NCBI GenBank assembly: GCA_016169945.1
Contig: JADLSH010000369.1
Span: 5,970,001 to 6,034,000 of the forward strand
Origin: Trachythela sp. YZ-2020
Taxonomy: Eukaryota; Cnidaria; Anthozoa; Malacalcyonacea; Clavulariidae
DNA length: 64,000 bases
Direction: 5' to 3'
The notes under the pieces were generated by a model, which worked only from the letters and a program-made list of their open reading frames with translations, ran no database searches and was not told the origin of the DNA. Below, piece by piece: positions 1-10,608 of this stretch. A program made the position numbers and the translations under genes. Each line of letters starts with the position of its first letter. Within the stretch, counting starts at the first letter, position 1.

Positions 1-215
1 TTCGATCATCTGATTAAATTTTAACACTAAAGACCTAATCATTTAATTAGTGGCTTCAAATTGAAACTTTATCCAGTAGGCTTAATCGTTGAATGAAACA
101 ATATAACGGTATATATTACAATAACCAGTTGGATTACTTGATTAATTCACACAAATTTAATATTAATTTCAATTGTTGTTATCTTTTACTATATATAGCA
201 TTGTATTATTTTAGG
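1..215. other. 5' flank of the EGF/propeller gene
   Basis: AT-rich sequence upstream of the first recognisable coding exon. An open frame continues upstream from the chosen ATG to another ATG at 93, but that extension has no domain character. A TTTTAG just before the ATG at 216 could itself be a splice acceptor joining a 5' untranslated exon. I see no clear TATA box or other promoter element. Confidence 0.4.
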
Positions 216-270
216 ATGAGATTGTTTTTGGCACTCCTGATTTTCAGCTTTGTTGACAAGGTTTATGGAG
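216..270 (+). CDS. Exon 1: signal peptide of the EGF/propeller protein
   Basis: The exon encodes an 18-residue leader: Met-Arg, a hydrophobic core (LFLALLIFSF), then a polar stretch ending in Val-Tyr-Gly. It ends at a strong GTATGT donor in phase 1. The next exon begins in the matching phase and opens with a beta-propeller-like domain. This targets the product to the secretory pathway. The start was chosen because the hydrophobic leader begins here; the upstream in-frame ATG at 93 would put a long unrelated stretch in front of it. Confidence 0.7.
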
Positions 271-1550
271 GTATGTCCAGTATAGATGTCATTTACTGGG
301 TGCTAAAGATTGATGTTCCATCCTATAGTATAGTTTGTATCAAATAGAAGCAGATACTGTAGTTGATTCACAAAGTTGTCAGGACACAAGCGGCGAATAG
401 TGCGCTATAGGACGTCTAGGTATCTCGTTCTCTGAGTTCTGTGTGCATTGTTCCACTCATGTAACATCATATTCCACGATTATACGTCTAATATGAAAAG
501 TTTGATATATAAGTTTGATATGAAAAATAATATCACACGTATGAATGACGTCATGCTGAACACGACCAACGGTATCGCCTTCGGGCGTTCGCAGACTTAT
601 AAGGGATGCAAAATTTATAAGTAAGGACGAAAAAGAAATCAAAACAGCGACAAAAGGTTCTGGAAGATTTTTTGACCTATATATTTGAAAGAAAGGGGCA
701 CACTTTTCCACATTATTTTGAAGAATTTAACCCACAATCCATTTTCGTATACACGTTGAATTTGATGTCCATTGATAATTTTTCGATCCCGCACAAGACT
801 TAACCAGTGGACGTAATTTAATTGTTGTCAAGATCCAATAATCTTGCATTTTGCTTTTTCGCTGTTTAGTGTCAATTTGTTCGCTGACAACCAATTTTGA
901 ACATTATATTAGATCAATGTTAAGTTTGTATTCAATATCTATGAATAAATGCCGTTGAAATGACAAAGTTGTGTCATCTTTGTATTTGAGAATGTTTCAC
1001 GACTATTTTAGTTTCTCCAACTACCTGCAGTGCAATTCATTGTTGTATAACTTGAATTGGATAAATGGAAGCACTTATTATGTTGGTATTCTATTATGGA
1101 ATAGATTTCTACTCAGATATGTCACGGGAGAATAGCGATGGTTGGATGTTTGAACCAGTAGTAAAAAGTAGATGACATTCGTAAGCATCACCGTTTCTAT
1201 AGGCTCAAGAATTTTTTCTCTATTTTTGCCTCGTGGGCCACTTTTTCGTTAATATCACATTATGATGTCTACTGTGTATCTATAACTGAACAGACAACGG
1301 CAAAAAGTTATTTTTTTGTTTAATAGATACACAGATGACGTCATAACGTAGAAAGAATTTCTTTTTCTTCTGATATTATTAGTTTCTCGGCATTCGATAC
1401 TTAGGGCCAGTTTCTATGGAGGCAAGTTAACGAGAACAGTGTAGATATTGAAAGTGCTATCCAGTTTACATAAATTAATACAATTCCACAGTACTGTGAT
1501 TGACTGTGTAATTATCAAGTGACTACAAAATTAAATCGTTTTTTCTTCAG
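271..1550. other. Intron 1
   Basis: No coding sequence is recognisable. The intron contains a small inverted repeat: a stretch around 1260-1284 (TGATGTCTACTGTGTATCTA) is mirrored around 1322-1350 (ATAGATACACAGATGACGTC), which resembles a short foldback element. The rest is AT-rich and unassigned. It ends in a good pyrimidine tract and CAG. Confidence 0.5.
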
Positions 1551-1941
1551 ATCTTTGTGAAGTACCCATTGTTTATTACGCCAGCGATTCTGAGATCTAC
1601 TCTTACAACACCTTGGCTGACAATGCCTCGTCAAGCAGGATCGTGGATTCTTCTAACAGTCAACTGGTCTACGACAAACATAATCGTCAAATTTTGGTTT
1701 ATAACTCTAGCAATGCTATATACAGTGTAAGTTTGGATGGTTCAGCAGTCGAAACCTTGGCAACAAATGAAAAGTATATTCGACGGTTTGCCTATGATGG
1801 TCGTCGCAATATTATATATTATCTTCATGATGCAACCGAGACTATTCGTATGTTAAATCTGACAAGTATGAAAGATGTTAAGGTTGATGTTCTGGCTCAT
1901 ATTTTCAACATAAAAGGTCTTGATATTGATATATTAAACGA
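1551..1941 (+). CDS. Exon 2: first half of propeller module P1 (YWTD/LDLR class B-like)
   Basis: The exon starts after TTTTTTCTTCAG in phase 1 and ends at a GTAAGT donor in phase 2. The translation has repeated blocks of the LDLR class B type, such as QLVYDKHNRQILVYNSSNAI and FAYDGRRNIIYYL, in which a hydrophobic-Tyr-Asp pair is followed by a short polar turn and Ile-Tyr-Tyr. It has one cysteine, three residues into the domain. The same two-exon arrangement with the same phases recurs at 14545 and 15159. Propellers of this family mediate ligand binding outside the cell; the ligand is unknown. Confidence 0.8.
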
Positions 1942-2980
1942 GTAAGTGAACAAGCGTGATGTAATGAAAGCACGGGTGGGAAATACAGTTGGCGCGCTAC
2001 CTCTTAGCGTTTAGGTCAGCCTTCTTTTGAAGGACATTGGTTCGGTATTGTTACTTTATGGGATACTACCTTGCTGTGATTTGATGTGCTTGGAAACTCG
2101 TGTTTTTGGCATCGAGGGGTTTTCTCCGGGTATACCTTGTTTTCTCACTTACCAAGAACTAACGATACCAGAAACGTGATCAGACATCACGTTTGAGCTG
2201 CATGCTTCGCAATTGAGCTCTCACAGTCTCATCTCCCCCTCCTCCTCCTCCCACCTAAAACCCCTTCACCCAATAAAGAGCAGCTGTATAGACACGGCTG
2301 TATTGTTATAGTTATTGTAAGCAATACGAGGTAAATCTTTCAGCTGCCCACTGATATCGATTAGAATAATATATAATACACTGCACAATGCAAGATTTTT
2401 TCGCGGCATTTCGTTCTCTAAAACTAATAGTAGGAGGTGTTTGTAGATGGAATACTCGAATGAAAATTTATATACATTTGTATATAAATATATATAAATT
2501 TCCGTTCGAGTATTCCATCTACAAACACTTCCTACTACACAATACACACTCCTATCAAAAAGCTTGATTTCACAAACCTAAATGGCAGATTGATAAATTT
2601 TCCGTCAGGAAATTTACATTGTTGAAATTTTCATGCTACTGTTCCGCAAATAGAACATGCAGATTTATAAGGGATGCATGCATAATCGCGTAATCGTATA
2701 AACGGTATAACCTGGACAAACCACTCGATAGCACTGCAAGTAGGGATTGGTATGCTTCATGCAGATTGGATGGGTTCAAGTCCACTGTACAAAGGATACG
2801 GTTGAGATTGGGATAGACACTGGTGTTAGGGTTAAGATTGTCTCGCGTTCCATTCACAAGTTTTATACGACTCGAAAATAATGAACACATTTTAAGAATA
2901 CTTAGAAACTCGATATGCCAATAGTATACCGGATACATTCATAATGCAACCATCAAATAAATCTTTTACCTTTATTTTAG
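1942..2980. other. Intron 2, containing a hairpin MITE
   Basis: This splits the propeller module. It contains a C/T-rich run near 2230-2260 and a palindromic MITE around 2380-2540, listed separately. Nothing coding is recognised. Confidence 0.5.
2380..2540. repeat. Palindromic MITE, family 1
   Basis: Two arms containing GTTTGTAGATGGAATACTCG and its reverse complement face each other across a short AT-rich centre (TATATAAATATATATA). The family recurs at 7110-7375 and 7616-7660, where SINEs sit in or beside it. No transposase is present. Confidence 0.8.
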
Positions 2981-3354
2981 CTATCTTGTTATTGTCACTA
3001 CATCTCATTTATCGCTTGTCCTTTACGACCTTGGTCAAAACTCATCAGTTCGTGTCATCAGTTATGATGGTGGTTTTGGGCAATCACTCTATGTCTTTGA
3101 AGATGGAACAATATACTGGATCATCTACGATACAGTTACTAACTCCTTTAGAGTTTTGTCCACATCGTTGCCTGGTGTAACAACAGAACTAGTTATCAGC
3201 TACGAGGTAGAAATTATGGTAGTGGTAGACAGACTGTATCTTTATATTTTGGAAAAAGACGACAACCAACTTAATATTTATTCGAAAAGAACCTTACAGA
3301 AAGTTCGGGAACCGTTGTTAGAACCTACTCACCGAGAGTTAATCATTGCCTTTG
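2981..3354 (+). CDS. Exon 3: second half of propeller module P1
   Basis: The acceptor is TTTATTTTAG, in phase 2 to match exon 2. The GTGAGT donor is in phase 1. The translation continues the blade pattern (LVLYDLGQNSSVRVIS, RLYLYILEKDD, LNIYSKRTLQKV) and ends in ELIIAFG. The parallel exon in module P2 ends in KLIVAFG, which confirms both frame and boundary. It has no cysteines. Confidence 0.8.
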
Positions 3355-3836
3355 GTGAGTATTCATATGAATACAGAATAGATAATGTCAAGTCGCGTAT
3401 TTGAAAACTCTGAATGTACGAATTAGTAGAAATTATGTGTTTACGTGGCATCTGTATACTGAACTCCTACCTATGGCCAGTCCTGGAACATGTTTGAAAA
3501 AATAATGACGCGTGATGGGAACGACGAAGGGCATCTACCATCTACCTGTGTAAATTCTACCGACGAAGGGCATCTACCTGTGTAAATTCTATAGTTTGCA
3601 GGCAGGCCAGTGTTAACGTCATAAATATGAATTAGAATATTCTTAATTTTGATTGGCTAAGAGTAGTGCAATTCTAATAAATCATAAATAAAATTACAGT
3701 ATGGGATATATTGTGTTACACATTTAACAGGGCGACTTTCTTCCAAGAAGTCAGCATTTACAAAACACTTCTCGAAAACCAATGAGTATATTACATCTCA
3801 AACCATACTATTTTCAATTTTTATCTTAATTCCTAG

Positions 3837-3956
3837 ATATTGACGAATGTTGCTTCAAGAACACATGTCACATGAACGCCACATGCTCCAACACACCCGG
3901 AAGCTTCATCTGCACTTGCAATGAAGGTTTTGAGGCGAATGGAGATTATTGCGATG
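3837..3956 (+). CDS. Exon 4: EGF domain E1 (calcium-binding type, seven cysteines)
   Basis: The exon is 120 bp with phase 1 introns on both sides (TCCTAG acceptor, GTATGT donor). It begins with DIDEC, the calcium-binding EGF signature, and carries the CxNxxxxFxCxC pattern for Asp/Asn hydroxylation. An extra cysteine makes the start DECC, giving seven cysteines rather than six. Domain E5, directly after the second propeller, shares this oddity. E3 is a duplicate of this exon. Confidence 0.9.
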
Positions 3957-5852
3957 GTATGTATGTTCGCAGTCTTCCTTTATGGGTAATTAAAAGACTT
4001 AAAATCCTCGGAATGTTTCTTAAAATCCCTTAGATGTAAAGAATTAAAAGGTTGATGGATAAATATAATTATGTGAGAAAGGTGCAACATTTGTAGTAAA
4101 ATGTTCAAAATTACTGGGCTTAATCTGATATCGAGAGTGGTATTTTGTTATACTGAAATCGTAAATTTATATTAATCCCCTAGTTGGGACGAATTTTCCC
4201 CCAAGTAATTTTTTGCAGTGTCATAACCAAGTACGTTTTTGACAAGGCGTAGTCGCGTAGACGTAGAATTCATAGAAAAGAGAAAAATAGAAGGGACTTC
4301 AGGAACTATGTTCCTTCGCCTTCATATAAACTGATAAACCTTTATGCCCTGTGGCTACCCATCGACGCTGAAGAGTGAAGAACATAATTATTGAAATAAT
4401 TGCGCTTTGCAAGATCGGCGAGACCCAGTCGGGCAACCAGAGCAGATTGGTCAACGCGGGCCCCCCTCAGTTTCACACACAAGCGTTTTGGTTTGTTTGG
4501 GCCCCACTGAGCGCTCGCCATGGACATGAACGCTGTGCAGTGTTCTGGCTCCACTATCGCCGGTAGGCCTCTACAGATTGTGCTAGTAAATTGCAAAAAA
4601 GTTGCTCCAAAAACTGATGCACAAAAAGTTGCACAAACTTGCCAGAAAATTGGAAAAGTTGCTCTTAAATTTGAAAAAGTTGCTATTAATTGCTAGTATA
4701 TTTCACGGATATTCATACAAAAAACATACTAAAAACGGAGAAGATACAATTTATTGTACTAAGTAAACAACAAAACAATTTCAAGACAAGATTTAGAACT
4801 AGCATATACTGCTAATCCATCAGATTAAAACTGTAAGTTCAAAGTCTCTAGCAACTAAATAAGTCATTACTGCAATCAAATATGTTTGTGGTCGAGATTT
4901 TATTTAATAATTTGTGAGGAATTAGCAGTGTGGATTGTGTAAAAGCCTAAAAGTTGCTTACTGTTGCTCAAAAAAGCAAAAGTTGCTCCAGGTTGCTCGA
5001 AACCAGAAAAGTTGCTCAAATCTTCAAAAGTTGCTCAAAAGTTGCCGAGCACAATCTGTAGAGGCCTAATGGCCGGTAAATTTGTTCCGAAAGATTCTTA
5101 TACAGTTGTGGTGCGTGTTATCGTAGGACAAAAATTTTAGAATATGTGTTCTTTAAAATGCCTTTAATCCTTACGTGTTTTGCTAACATATTATTGATTT
5201 TATTATACCATATAGTACTGTATATTCAACAAATAGGCCATATAAAAGTTCGAGAAGTGACACGATCATCCTTACACAACTTTCCGAGCCCCTTGTCTTC
5301 GAACGTACAGCCCGGGCCATGGGTACTGATTTTGATCCTCTCCCTTCCCCCGTTCTCTCGTCGGTCTTGGCACTTCGCAGAATATAATAGTATGTCTAAA
5401 TCTAAACATAAATATGCTATCTTTAAAATTTCACAGTTCGACACGCATCTCTTTACGTTTCATTCTCTTTTCTACCAACTTCACCTTTTTCATAAATTGG
5501 GACATTCTCATGCATTAACTTTACTAGCAGTTTAGTTTTCAATTGTTGATAGTGAGTGACGAATTCTTCAACTTTTATACACTAATTTATGGGATCCCTA
5601 GAGGTGCTTTTCTCTGGGGATTCATGAGTACCAGGAAAAAGCTATGCTTTTTAGTAGAGTAACACTGGAAATGTTTTTCTCATAATTATTCATCTGAGAG
5701 AAAACAATAATCAGACAACTGTTTATTGCAGGAATCGAACCAAGGTTACAGAGTCACATACATAAACTGAATACTGTGTCACCAGTACCGCTATACCTAT
5801 AGCCAACAATTCAGGTTTGAGATTTTAAATTTCTATTTTAATGCTTTATCAG
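3957..5852. other. Intron 4, with hAT-like MITE
   Basis: The intron carries a 505 bp hAT-like MITE (4564-5068). Its 3' end (about 5668-5852) is closely repeated upstream of E4. No long coding potential is convincing; open frames at 4342-4596 and 5146-5535 lack domain features. Confidence 0.5.
4564..5068. mobile_element. hAT-like non-autonomous element (MITE)
   Basis: The terminal inverted repeats are perfect for 21 bp, beginning TAGGCCTCTACAGATTGTG. The flanks are ATCGCCGG (4556-4563) and ATGGCCGG (5069-5076), an 8-bp target duplication with one mismatch, as expected for hAT transposons. The interior is non-coding and carries many copies of AAAAGTTGCTC. No transposase is present. Confidence 0.8.
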
Positions 5853-5972
5853 ATATCAACGAATGTGATCATGGTTACTGCAGTTACCCGAATGCGAAGT
5901 GTGTAAACACGGAGGGGTCATTTTTCTGTACTTGTGCATCTGGCTATACTGGAAATGGACTCAACTGCACAG
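5853..5972 (+). CDS. Exon 5: EGF domain E2
   Basis: The exon is 120 bp, phase 1-1, with acceptor TTTATCAG and donor GTAAAC. It begins DINEC, has six cysteines, and carries the hydroxylation-type motif [12 protein letters not shown]. Its close duplicate is E4 at 9337; the intron sequence just upstream is duplicated too. Confidence 0.9.
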
Positions 5973-6289
5973 GTAAACTATGAAATTGCATGTGACAATG
6001 TGTTCTCTAGAATTATCGTATGAAATGATGAAGATCGTACATGTATGGCCATTCGGCTATCGACTACTCCGACGAATCAAATTTCTGCATAATCGGGAAA
6101 CCAAGTTGATCCATTTGTTAGTTAATCGAAGTTATTTGACTGACATAAGACGTTTTTAAGTTCCGTACTGCAATATTTGCAGAATTCCTGTATGGTGCAG
6201 CCATGAAGCTGTTCACAATCTCACATCACAAGCATATGCCTCTCAGTGACCATTGCTTTGTCGATGAACAGACTAAGACTGGGTGTTAG

Positions 6290-6580
6290 AAAGCAACAAA
6301 ATGAAGACACGGACACAACCTCTTGAACGAACATCGGATATTGTTAGGAAGGCGAAGTCTTATACCTTAGCTTTCAAACACATGAAACACGCACTTGATA
6401 AGCCAACACTCGGTACTGTAATTAATGCACTTGTTTTAAGTAAGTTATTTTACTGTTTACAGGTTCTGGGTCTGAACACAACTAACAAAAATCTGAATAA
6501 ACTAAAATCTGATCAGAACTTTGCTTGCCATATTTTGAGGCCTACTTTAAACGTCGCGGTTCCCATGTGCCGAACGGCCT
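6290..6580 (+). pseudogene. LINE reverse-transcriptase fragment
   Basis: An open stretch reads in the style of the 3' part of a non-LTR retrotransposon RT: KHALDKPTLGTVINALVLSK, then Leu-Phe-Tyr-Cys, then a Leu-Asn-Lys-Leu...Gln-Asn-Phe-Ala-Cys block that matches the usual 'L.KLQ..QN.A.R' region. The full RT catalytic motifs are absent. A second, more decayed copy lies at about 9595-9780, so it was carried along in the local duplication. Confidence 0.6.
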
Positions 6581-7095
6581 AAAGGCTTTTTTCCATATCA
6601 ACCGTATCGTAGCGAAACGTAACGTATTTCTTTGCTTCCTGAGCACAAGTGTGGAACTAACATGATAACTTCGAAACAAAAGAAAATGCTCTGGTACTTA
6701 AGTTACGTTACATTACGTTACGTTACGTTACGTTACGTTTGAAGTGGGAAACGGCCTTAATTCGAAGAGTTTGGCACATGATAAGCGCGACGTTTGAATC
6801 GATTATTTTAATTAATTACGACACCGATATTAAGTTCGACAAAGGCAGTCGTGCCTATTGTATTCAGTTCGATACGGCGCGACGTCGATTCAAATGGCGA
6901 ACTTCACCATGTGCCGAATCTAACGCATTTGGTCGAGGAACGCTCCATTCAAAACAGGTAATGAGGTAAGGTAAGCTCGCAAGTTCAACGATTGAATCAA
7001 CGTCGGATTTTGCTGAACTTTGCCGATCTTAATACGAATTAGGTTCGGCACATGAGACACGCGACGATTGAAGTTTGAACTAGGTCTAAATTATT
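6560..7095. repeat. Fragments of a dispersed CATGTGCCGAA repeat
   Basis: The motif CATGTGCCGAA and its reverse complement TTCGGCACATG recur near 6565, 6770 (variant), 6908 and 7042, each next to a version of CGCGACGTTTGAATC. A further fragment lies near 7890-7930. The layout suggests broken copies of one inverted-repeat element. The open frame 6739-6969 inside it shows no protein domain. Confidence 0.5.
6705..6738. repeat. TTACG pentanucleotide microsatellite
   Basis: Tandem ACGTT/TTACG units, about six copies, following looser copies from about 6610. Confidence 0.85.
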
Positions 7096-7203
7096 TAAAA
7101 TGGCTTCCTGTGACTATCAAGATTTTTTCTTGGCATCTCGTTCGATAGGACTAATAGTAGAAGGTGTATGTAGATGGAATACTCGAACGAAAATTTATAT
7201 AGC

Positions 7204-7312
7204 CAGGAGCAGTTGCGAAAAATGCAACTTAGGCCCTCAGGCAAGAATTGAACCAGCGGCCCTGCGATTCCGGTGCAGCGCCCTAACCAACTGAGCTACA
7301 GAGTCCAGTTGC
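7204..7312 (-). repeat. tRNA-derived SINE
   Basis: On the - strand it reads as a tRNA-like head with box A-like TAGCTCAGTTGGTTAG, a box B-like GGTTCAATTCTTG, and a body ending TTGCATTTTTCGCAACTGC. A second copy lies at 7497-7606 on the + strand. It is a retroposon head rather than a functional tRNA gene: both copies share the non-tRNA tail. Confidence 0.8.
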
Positions 7313-7496
7313 CGAGTATTAACCGCAATGTATATAAATTTTTGTTCGGGTATTCCATCTACAAACATCTTCCACAATATTAGTCCTGTCTAATGAGATG
7401 CCGAGAAAAATTCTTGATAGCTATTTACCCATACCTAATACTGGCATCACTCCCATCATACTGTATATACCGAACTTGCGGTTAATGCTCAGCAAC

Positions 7497-7606
7497 TGCA
7501 TGGACTCTAGCTCAGTTGGTTAGAGCGCTGCACCGGAACGCAGGGCCGCAGGTTCACTTCTTGCCAGAGGGCCTAGTTGCATTTTTCGCAACTGCTCCTG
7601 GCTAAG
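7497..7606 (+). repeat. tRNA-derived SINE, second copy
   Basis: Same family as 7204-7312 in the opposite orientation. CTAGCTCAGTTGGTTAGAGC starts the tRNA-like head, and TTGCATTTTTCGCAACTGC closes the body. Confidence 0.8.
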
Positions 7607-7929
7607 TCTAAAAAATGTATATAAATTTTCGTTCGAGTATTCCATCTACAAACACCTTCCTGTGACTATTCAACTATACTATTGATGGTTTTCACGTCGT
7701 CTGCCCTTCAGGTTGGTAGAAAAATACCTTAAAACAAAGAAATATCCATAAACTATTTGCTCTGATAAACATCGGAACTTTGAAGTTGTCCACCAGCATG
7801 GCCGCTTTGACGTCACATGAAAACTATCAATTGCACTGCAACTATTGCAGATATGCAAATGAAACAATTGTCGAATGAAATAACCATGGTGCGACGTTGA
7901 TTCAAACGTCAAATTTTTCATGTACCGAA

Positions 7930-8400
7930 TATAATGCATAAACCTGATGGAATGCTGCGGGGCTTTTATTATTCTATAGCGTATTAAATCATGACGTTTA
8001 CGCAACCCAATAGATTGTAAGTTATTAGCATTGACCCAGCGTGTGCGCCAGAAGATATCAGGTTGCGGGTCTCCTTGCGCTGTGTTGAGGTGCATGCTCT
8101 AGCTAGCTAGTGTTTGAGATTAAAGCGATGAGACTTCAGGAAAACTTGTTTTCAAGCTAAATGTACCATATTTGTCACAAAACATGAAAACGTACATCAG
8201 TTGAAATTTTGAATATTTATATCAATGGTTTCCATGTAATGTGTTCCCACATGGAATTCCCACATGAAATTACCTAGCACCTACAGTGCGCAGCAAACCA
8301 CAATGCAATGCGTTAGAAAAGTTTGAGATAAAAATCCGCTATATACAAAAATAGGTCTGCTGCGTCGCTCGCTCGCTACCGCAGCAATTAGCATAATTTG
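7930..8400 (-). repeat. Deleted copy of dispersed repeat R28
   Basis: Several blocks match the reverse complement of 28140-29390 in order: a GGAATGCTGCGGG block, GTTATTAGCATTGACCCAG, the ATGGAATTCCCACATGAAA block, and a CGCTCGCTCGC tract near 8360. The copy lacks internal parts present in the longer one. It is non-coding. Confidence 0.65.
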
Positions 8401-8532
8401 CAAAGTAAATATTTTATTACTCTGCACCAATCTACCGTATATATATTATACATTTAAAATACATCCCAAACCATACATTACGATATATTTATTTAAAAAG
8501 TAACTATTTTCAATTTTCATTTTACATCCTAG

Positions 8533-8652
8533 ATATTGATGAATGTCGCTTCAACAACACATGTCACATGAACGCCACATGTTCCAACACACCCGGAAGC
8601 TTTATTTGTATTTGCAACGAAGGTTTTGAGGCGAATGGAAATGATTGCAAAG
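8533..8652 (+). CDS. Exon 6: EGF domain E3
   Basis: The exon is 120 bp, phase 1-1 (CATCCTAG acceptor, GTATGT donor). It starts DIDEC, has six cysteines and is very close to E1 (shared HMNATCSNTPGSFIC). The seventh cysteine of E1 is replaced by Arg. It belongs to the duplicated block E1-E2 to E3-E4. Confidence 0.9.
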
Positions 8653-9336
8653 GTATGTATCTTTCTTCCTTTTACCTTAATAGGCACATAAAAACATATG
8701 AGAGAAGGTGCAACATTTTAAGTAAAATGTTCATTAGTTGGCATCCTCTGGGATAAATTTTTTACACTGTATTGTTCGTGAAAACTACATAAAATTGAAA
8801 GATTTGGAATCATATTTTCATTCGTATCATTGTCGACAGTTTTTGAGGTTCGCTACCATATTCTGTACTGTAACGCGTGCGAAAACCTATAAGAGAACCT
8901 GGTACCGGGGGAAAACCTACATGCTATTAGAGTAAATCTGAAAATGCTTTTCTCATATGTCTCATATGCATCTGAGCGGGAAAACAATAATCAGAGAATT
9001 CGGCGGTAGAGTAGGATACAACTACCTGAAAAATACAATAAGAACTTCGACGTTTCGAGCGAAGGCCCTTCGTCTGAAGTTGGTAAGAAGTTAGTAACTT
9101 CCAGATGTTCTTATTGCATTTTTCAAGTAGTTGTATCCTACTCCACCGCCGAATCTTGGTTAGACTCTACCTACACTGGCACCACGCGTTCGAGTAATAA
9201 TCAGAGAACTGTTTATTGAAGGAATCGAACCAAGGTTACATAGTGACATATGCCACCAGCACCGTTACACCTCCTAGCCTATATAGCCAACAATTCAGGT
9301 TTGAGATTTTAAATCTCTATTTTAATACTTTATTAG
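8653..9336. other. Intron 6, duplicate of the intron before E2 with a new insertion
   Basis: The end of this intron (8941-8998 and 9196-9336) matches 5668-5852. The match is interrupted by a 197 bp foldback insertion (8999-9195) that is absent from the older copy. Confidence 0.6.
8999..9195. mobile_element. Foldback element with 13-bp target duplication
   Basis: The arms (GGCGGTAGAGTAGGATACAA and a near-perfect reverse complement) flank a centre containing GACGTTTCGAGCGAAGGCCC. AATAATCAGAGAA is present at 8986-8998 and again at 9196-9208. The duplicated sister intron has only one such site and no insertion, so both boundaries are well supported. The long target duplication suggests target-primed retroposition despite the foldback structure. 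Confidence 0.8.
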
Positions 9337-9453
9337 ATATCAACGAATGTGATCTTGGTTACTGTGATCCGAATGCGAAGTGTGTAAACACTGAGGGGTC
9401 ATTTTACTGTACTTGTATATCTGGTTATACTGGAAATGGACTCAACTGCACAG
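9337..9453 (+). CDS. Exon 7: EGF domain E4
   Basis: The exon is 117 bp, phase 1-1 (TATTAG acceptor, GTAAAC donor). It starts DINEC, has six cysteines and is close to E2 (shared [12 protein letters not shown] and [11 protein letters not shown]), one codon shorter. It is the last EGF before the second propeller module. Confidence 0.9.
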
Positions 9454-9594
9454 GTAAACTATGAAATTACATCATGTGATATTATATTATGGAATTATAT
9501 TATAAAAGGATGATTATTGTACATGTAGCCATCCGGCTATCCGGCAAACCAAATTTCTACATAATTGCGACCCATTTGTCATAAGGAGTTTTTA

Positions 9595-9780
9595 ATTCCT
9601 GTACGGTGCAGCCCTTGCTTCTATTGCTCGTCAATTTCACTAATGCTTGACCATAAAGTACAAACCTAAAAAAAATCTGAATAAACCACAATAAATTCTG
9701 AACTTTGCTTGCCGTATTGTTCGTGCATGTGGTGCTAGAAAATACGGCCACGTTTTTAGATTATTTAAAATTAAATGGCA
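9595..9780 (+). pseudogene. Decayed LINE RT fragment, duplicate copy
   Basis: It shares the blocks AATTCCTGTACGGTGCAGCC and TCTGAATAAACCACAATAAA with the scrap at 6180-6580 and lies at the same place relative to the duplicated EGF exon. It has stops and deletions. Confidence 0.6.
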
Positions 9781-10498
9781 TCCTGGGGCTACTCATCTGT
9801 ACTATCCATTGAAATATTAGGTACAGAATACTTAGTCACCTTGTTATCGAGTTGACCTCGTTGAGTATGTTTACTCTTGTAGATAAATAATACAAAGGCT
9901 AACCACGTTGCAGGCAAAACACCTGATTTTTACCGTATTATTTGAACGTAAATTTCTCTTCCAAAATCCCTTCGACCGCCGTTTTTTCGATGCAAATACA
10001 AGCATCCATACTCATTCTTCTTCTAAACGTTAAAACTTCGACCGAGCATAACATTTCGACGAATAATCGCAATATTTCGGTCGAAATTCGTCGTTGAAAA
10101 TGGGACTAAGCCACAGTGACCCGAAAAATGGGCGTTTCGTGACAAACATGCCACTGACTAGGGGATGAACAGCCATCAACACCTGATTTTATAAAAATAA
10201 ATCGTGTCACTATAAGGTACTCTAACAAGTGGTACCTTTGCTAATTTCGTTTCTTTTCAATTCTAATCAAGCCGCATAACAGACAATTAATTGTTATCTG
10301 ATAAAAATAGATTATAATACTTCTGCATTACATATTAGTAGGATTCACTAGTTCTGTATTCTAGCAAGTATACTAGAAATACTTGCATGCAGAATCCCTT
10401 CGTCCATTCAAACCAAGCAATTATACTTCCCAGTACCCAAAAGAAATCACTGTTAACATGTGATACGCAATTACATTCCATACCGGATGGTAAAATAG

Positions 10499-10608
10499 TG
10501 ATAAGATTTGTACTTTTAACCATAATATTATCAATTGCCCAACTATATAAAGAACTTTATATAGTTGGGCAATTGATAATTTTATGGTTAAAAGTACAAA
10601 TCTTATCA
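10499..10608. repeat. Near-perfect 54-bp-arm hairpin
   Basis: TGATAAGATTTGTACTTTTA begins the left arm; its reverse complement ends the right arm at 10608. The centre is AAAGAACTTT. Both strands carry almost the same open frame, a simple result of the palindrome. The nearby CATACCGG/CCAAAGTTGGTATG sequences suggest the ends of a small MITE. Confidence 0.85.

Larger units (their letters stand above)
7110..7665. repeat. Hairpin MITE (family 1) with nested SINE insertions
   Basis: MITE arms (GTAGATGGAATACTCGAACG and its reverse complement) occur at about 7150-7200, 7325-7375 and 7616-7660. Outer parts (CAAGATTTTTTCTTGGCATC; reverse complement with small changes near 7390-7420) show this is the family seen at 2380-2540. 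One SINE copy interrupts the loop in reverse orientation and a second lies in forward orientation near 7497-7606. Confidence 0.75.
5973..8532. other. Intron 5, repeat-rich
   Basis: The intron contains, in order, a LINE reverse-transcriptase scrap (6290-6580), a TTACG microsatellite (about 6705-6738), fragments of a CATGTGCCGAA repeat (about 6560-7070), a hairpin MITE with SINE copies (7110-7665) and a deleted copy of a dispersed repeat (7930-8400) also present at 28140-29390. No host exon is recognised. Confidence 0.6.

Noticed and set aside
5146..5535. 129-residue open frame in intron 4
   Set aside because: Composition is low-complexity, with no recognisable motif and no support from splice phase.
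7204..7606. Two tRNA genes
   Set aside because: The tRNA-like heads are joined to identical non-tRNA tails and sit in transposon sequence in opposite orientations, so they are SINEs.
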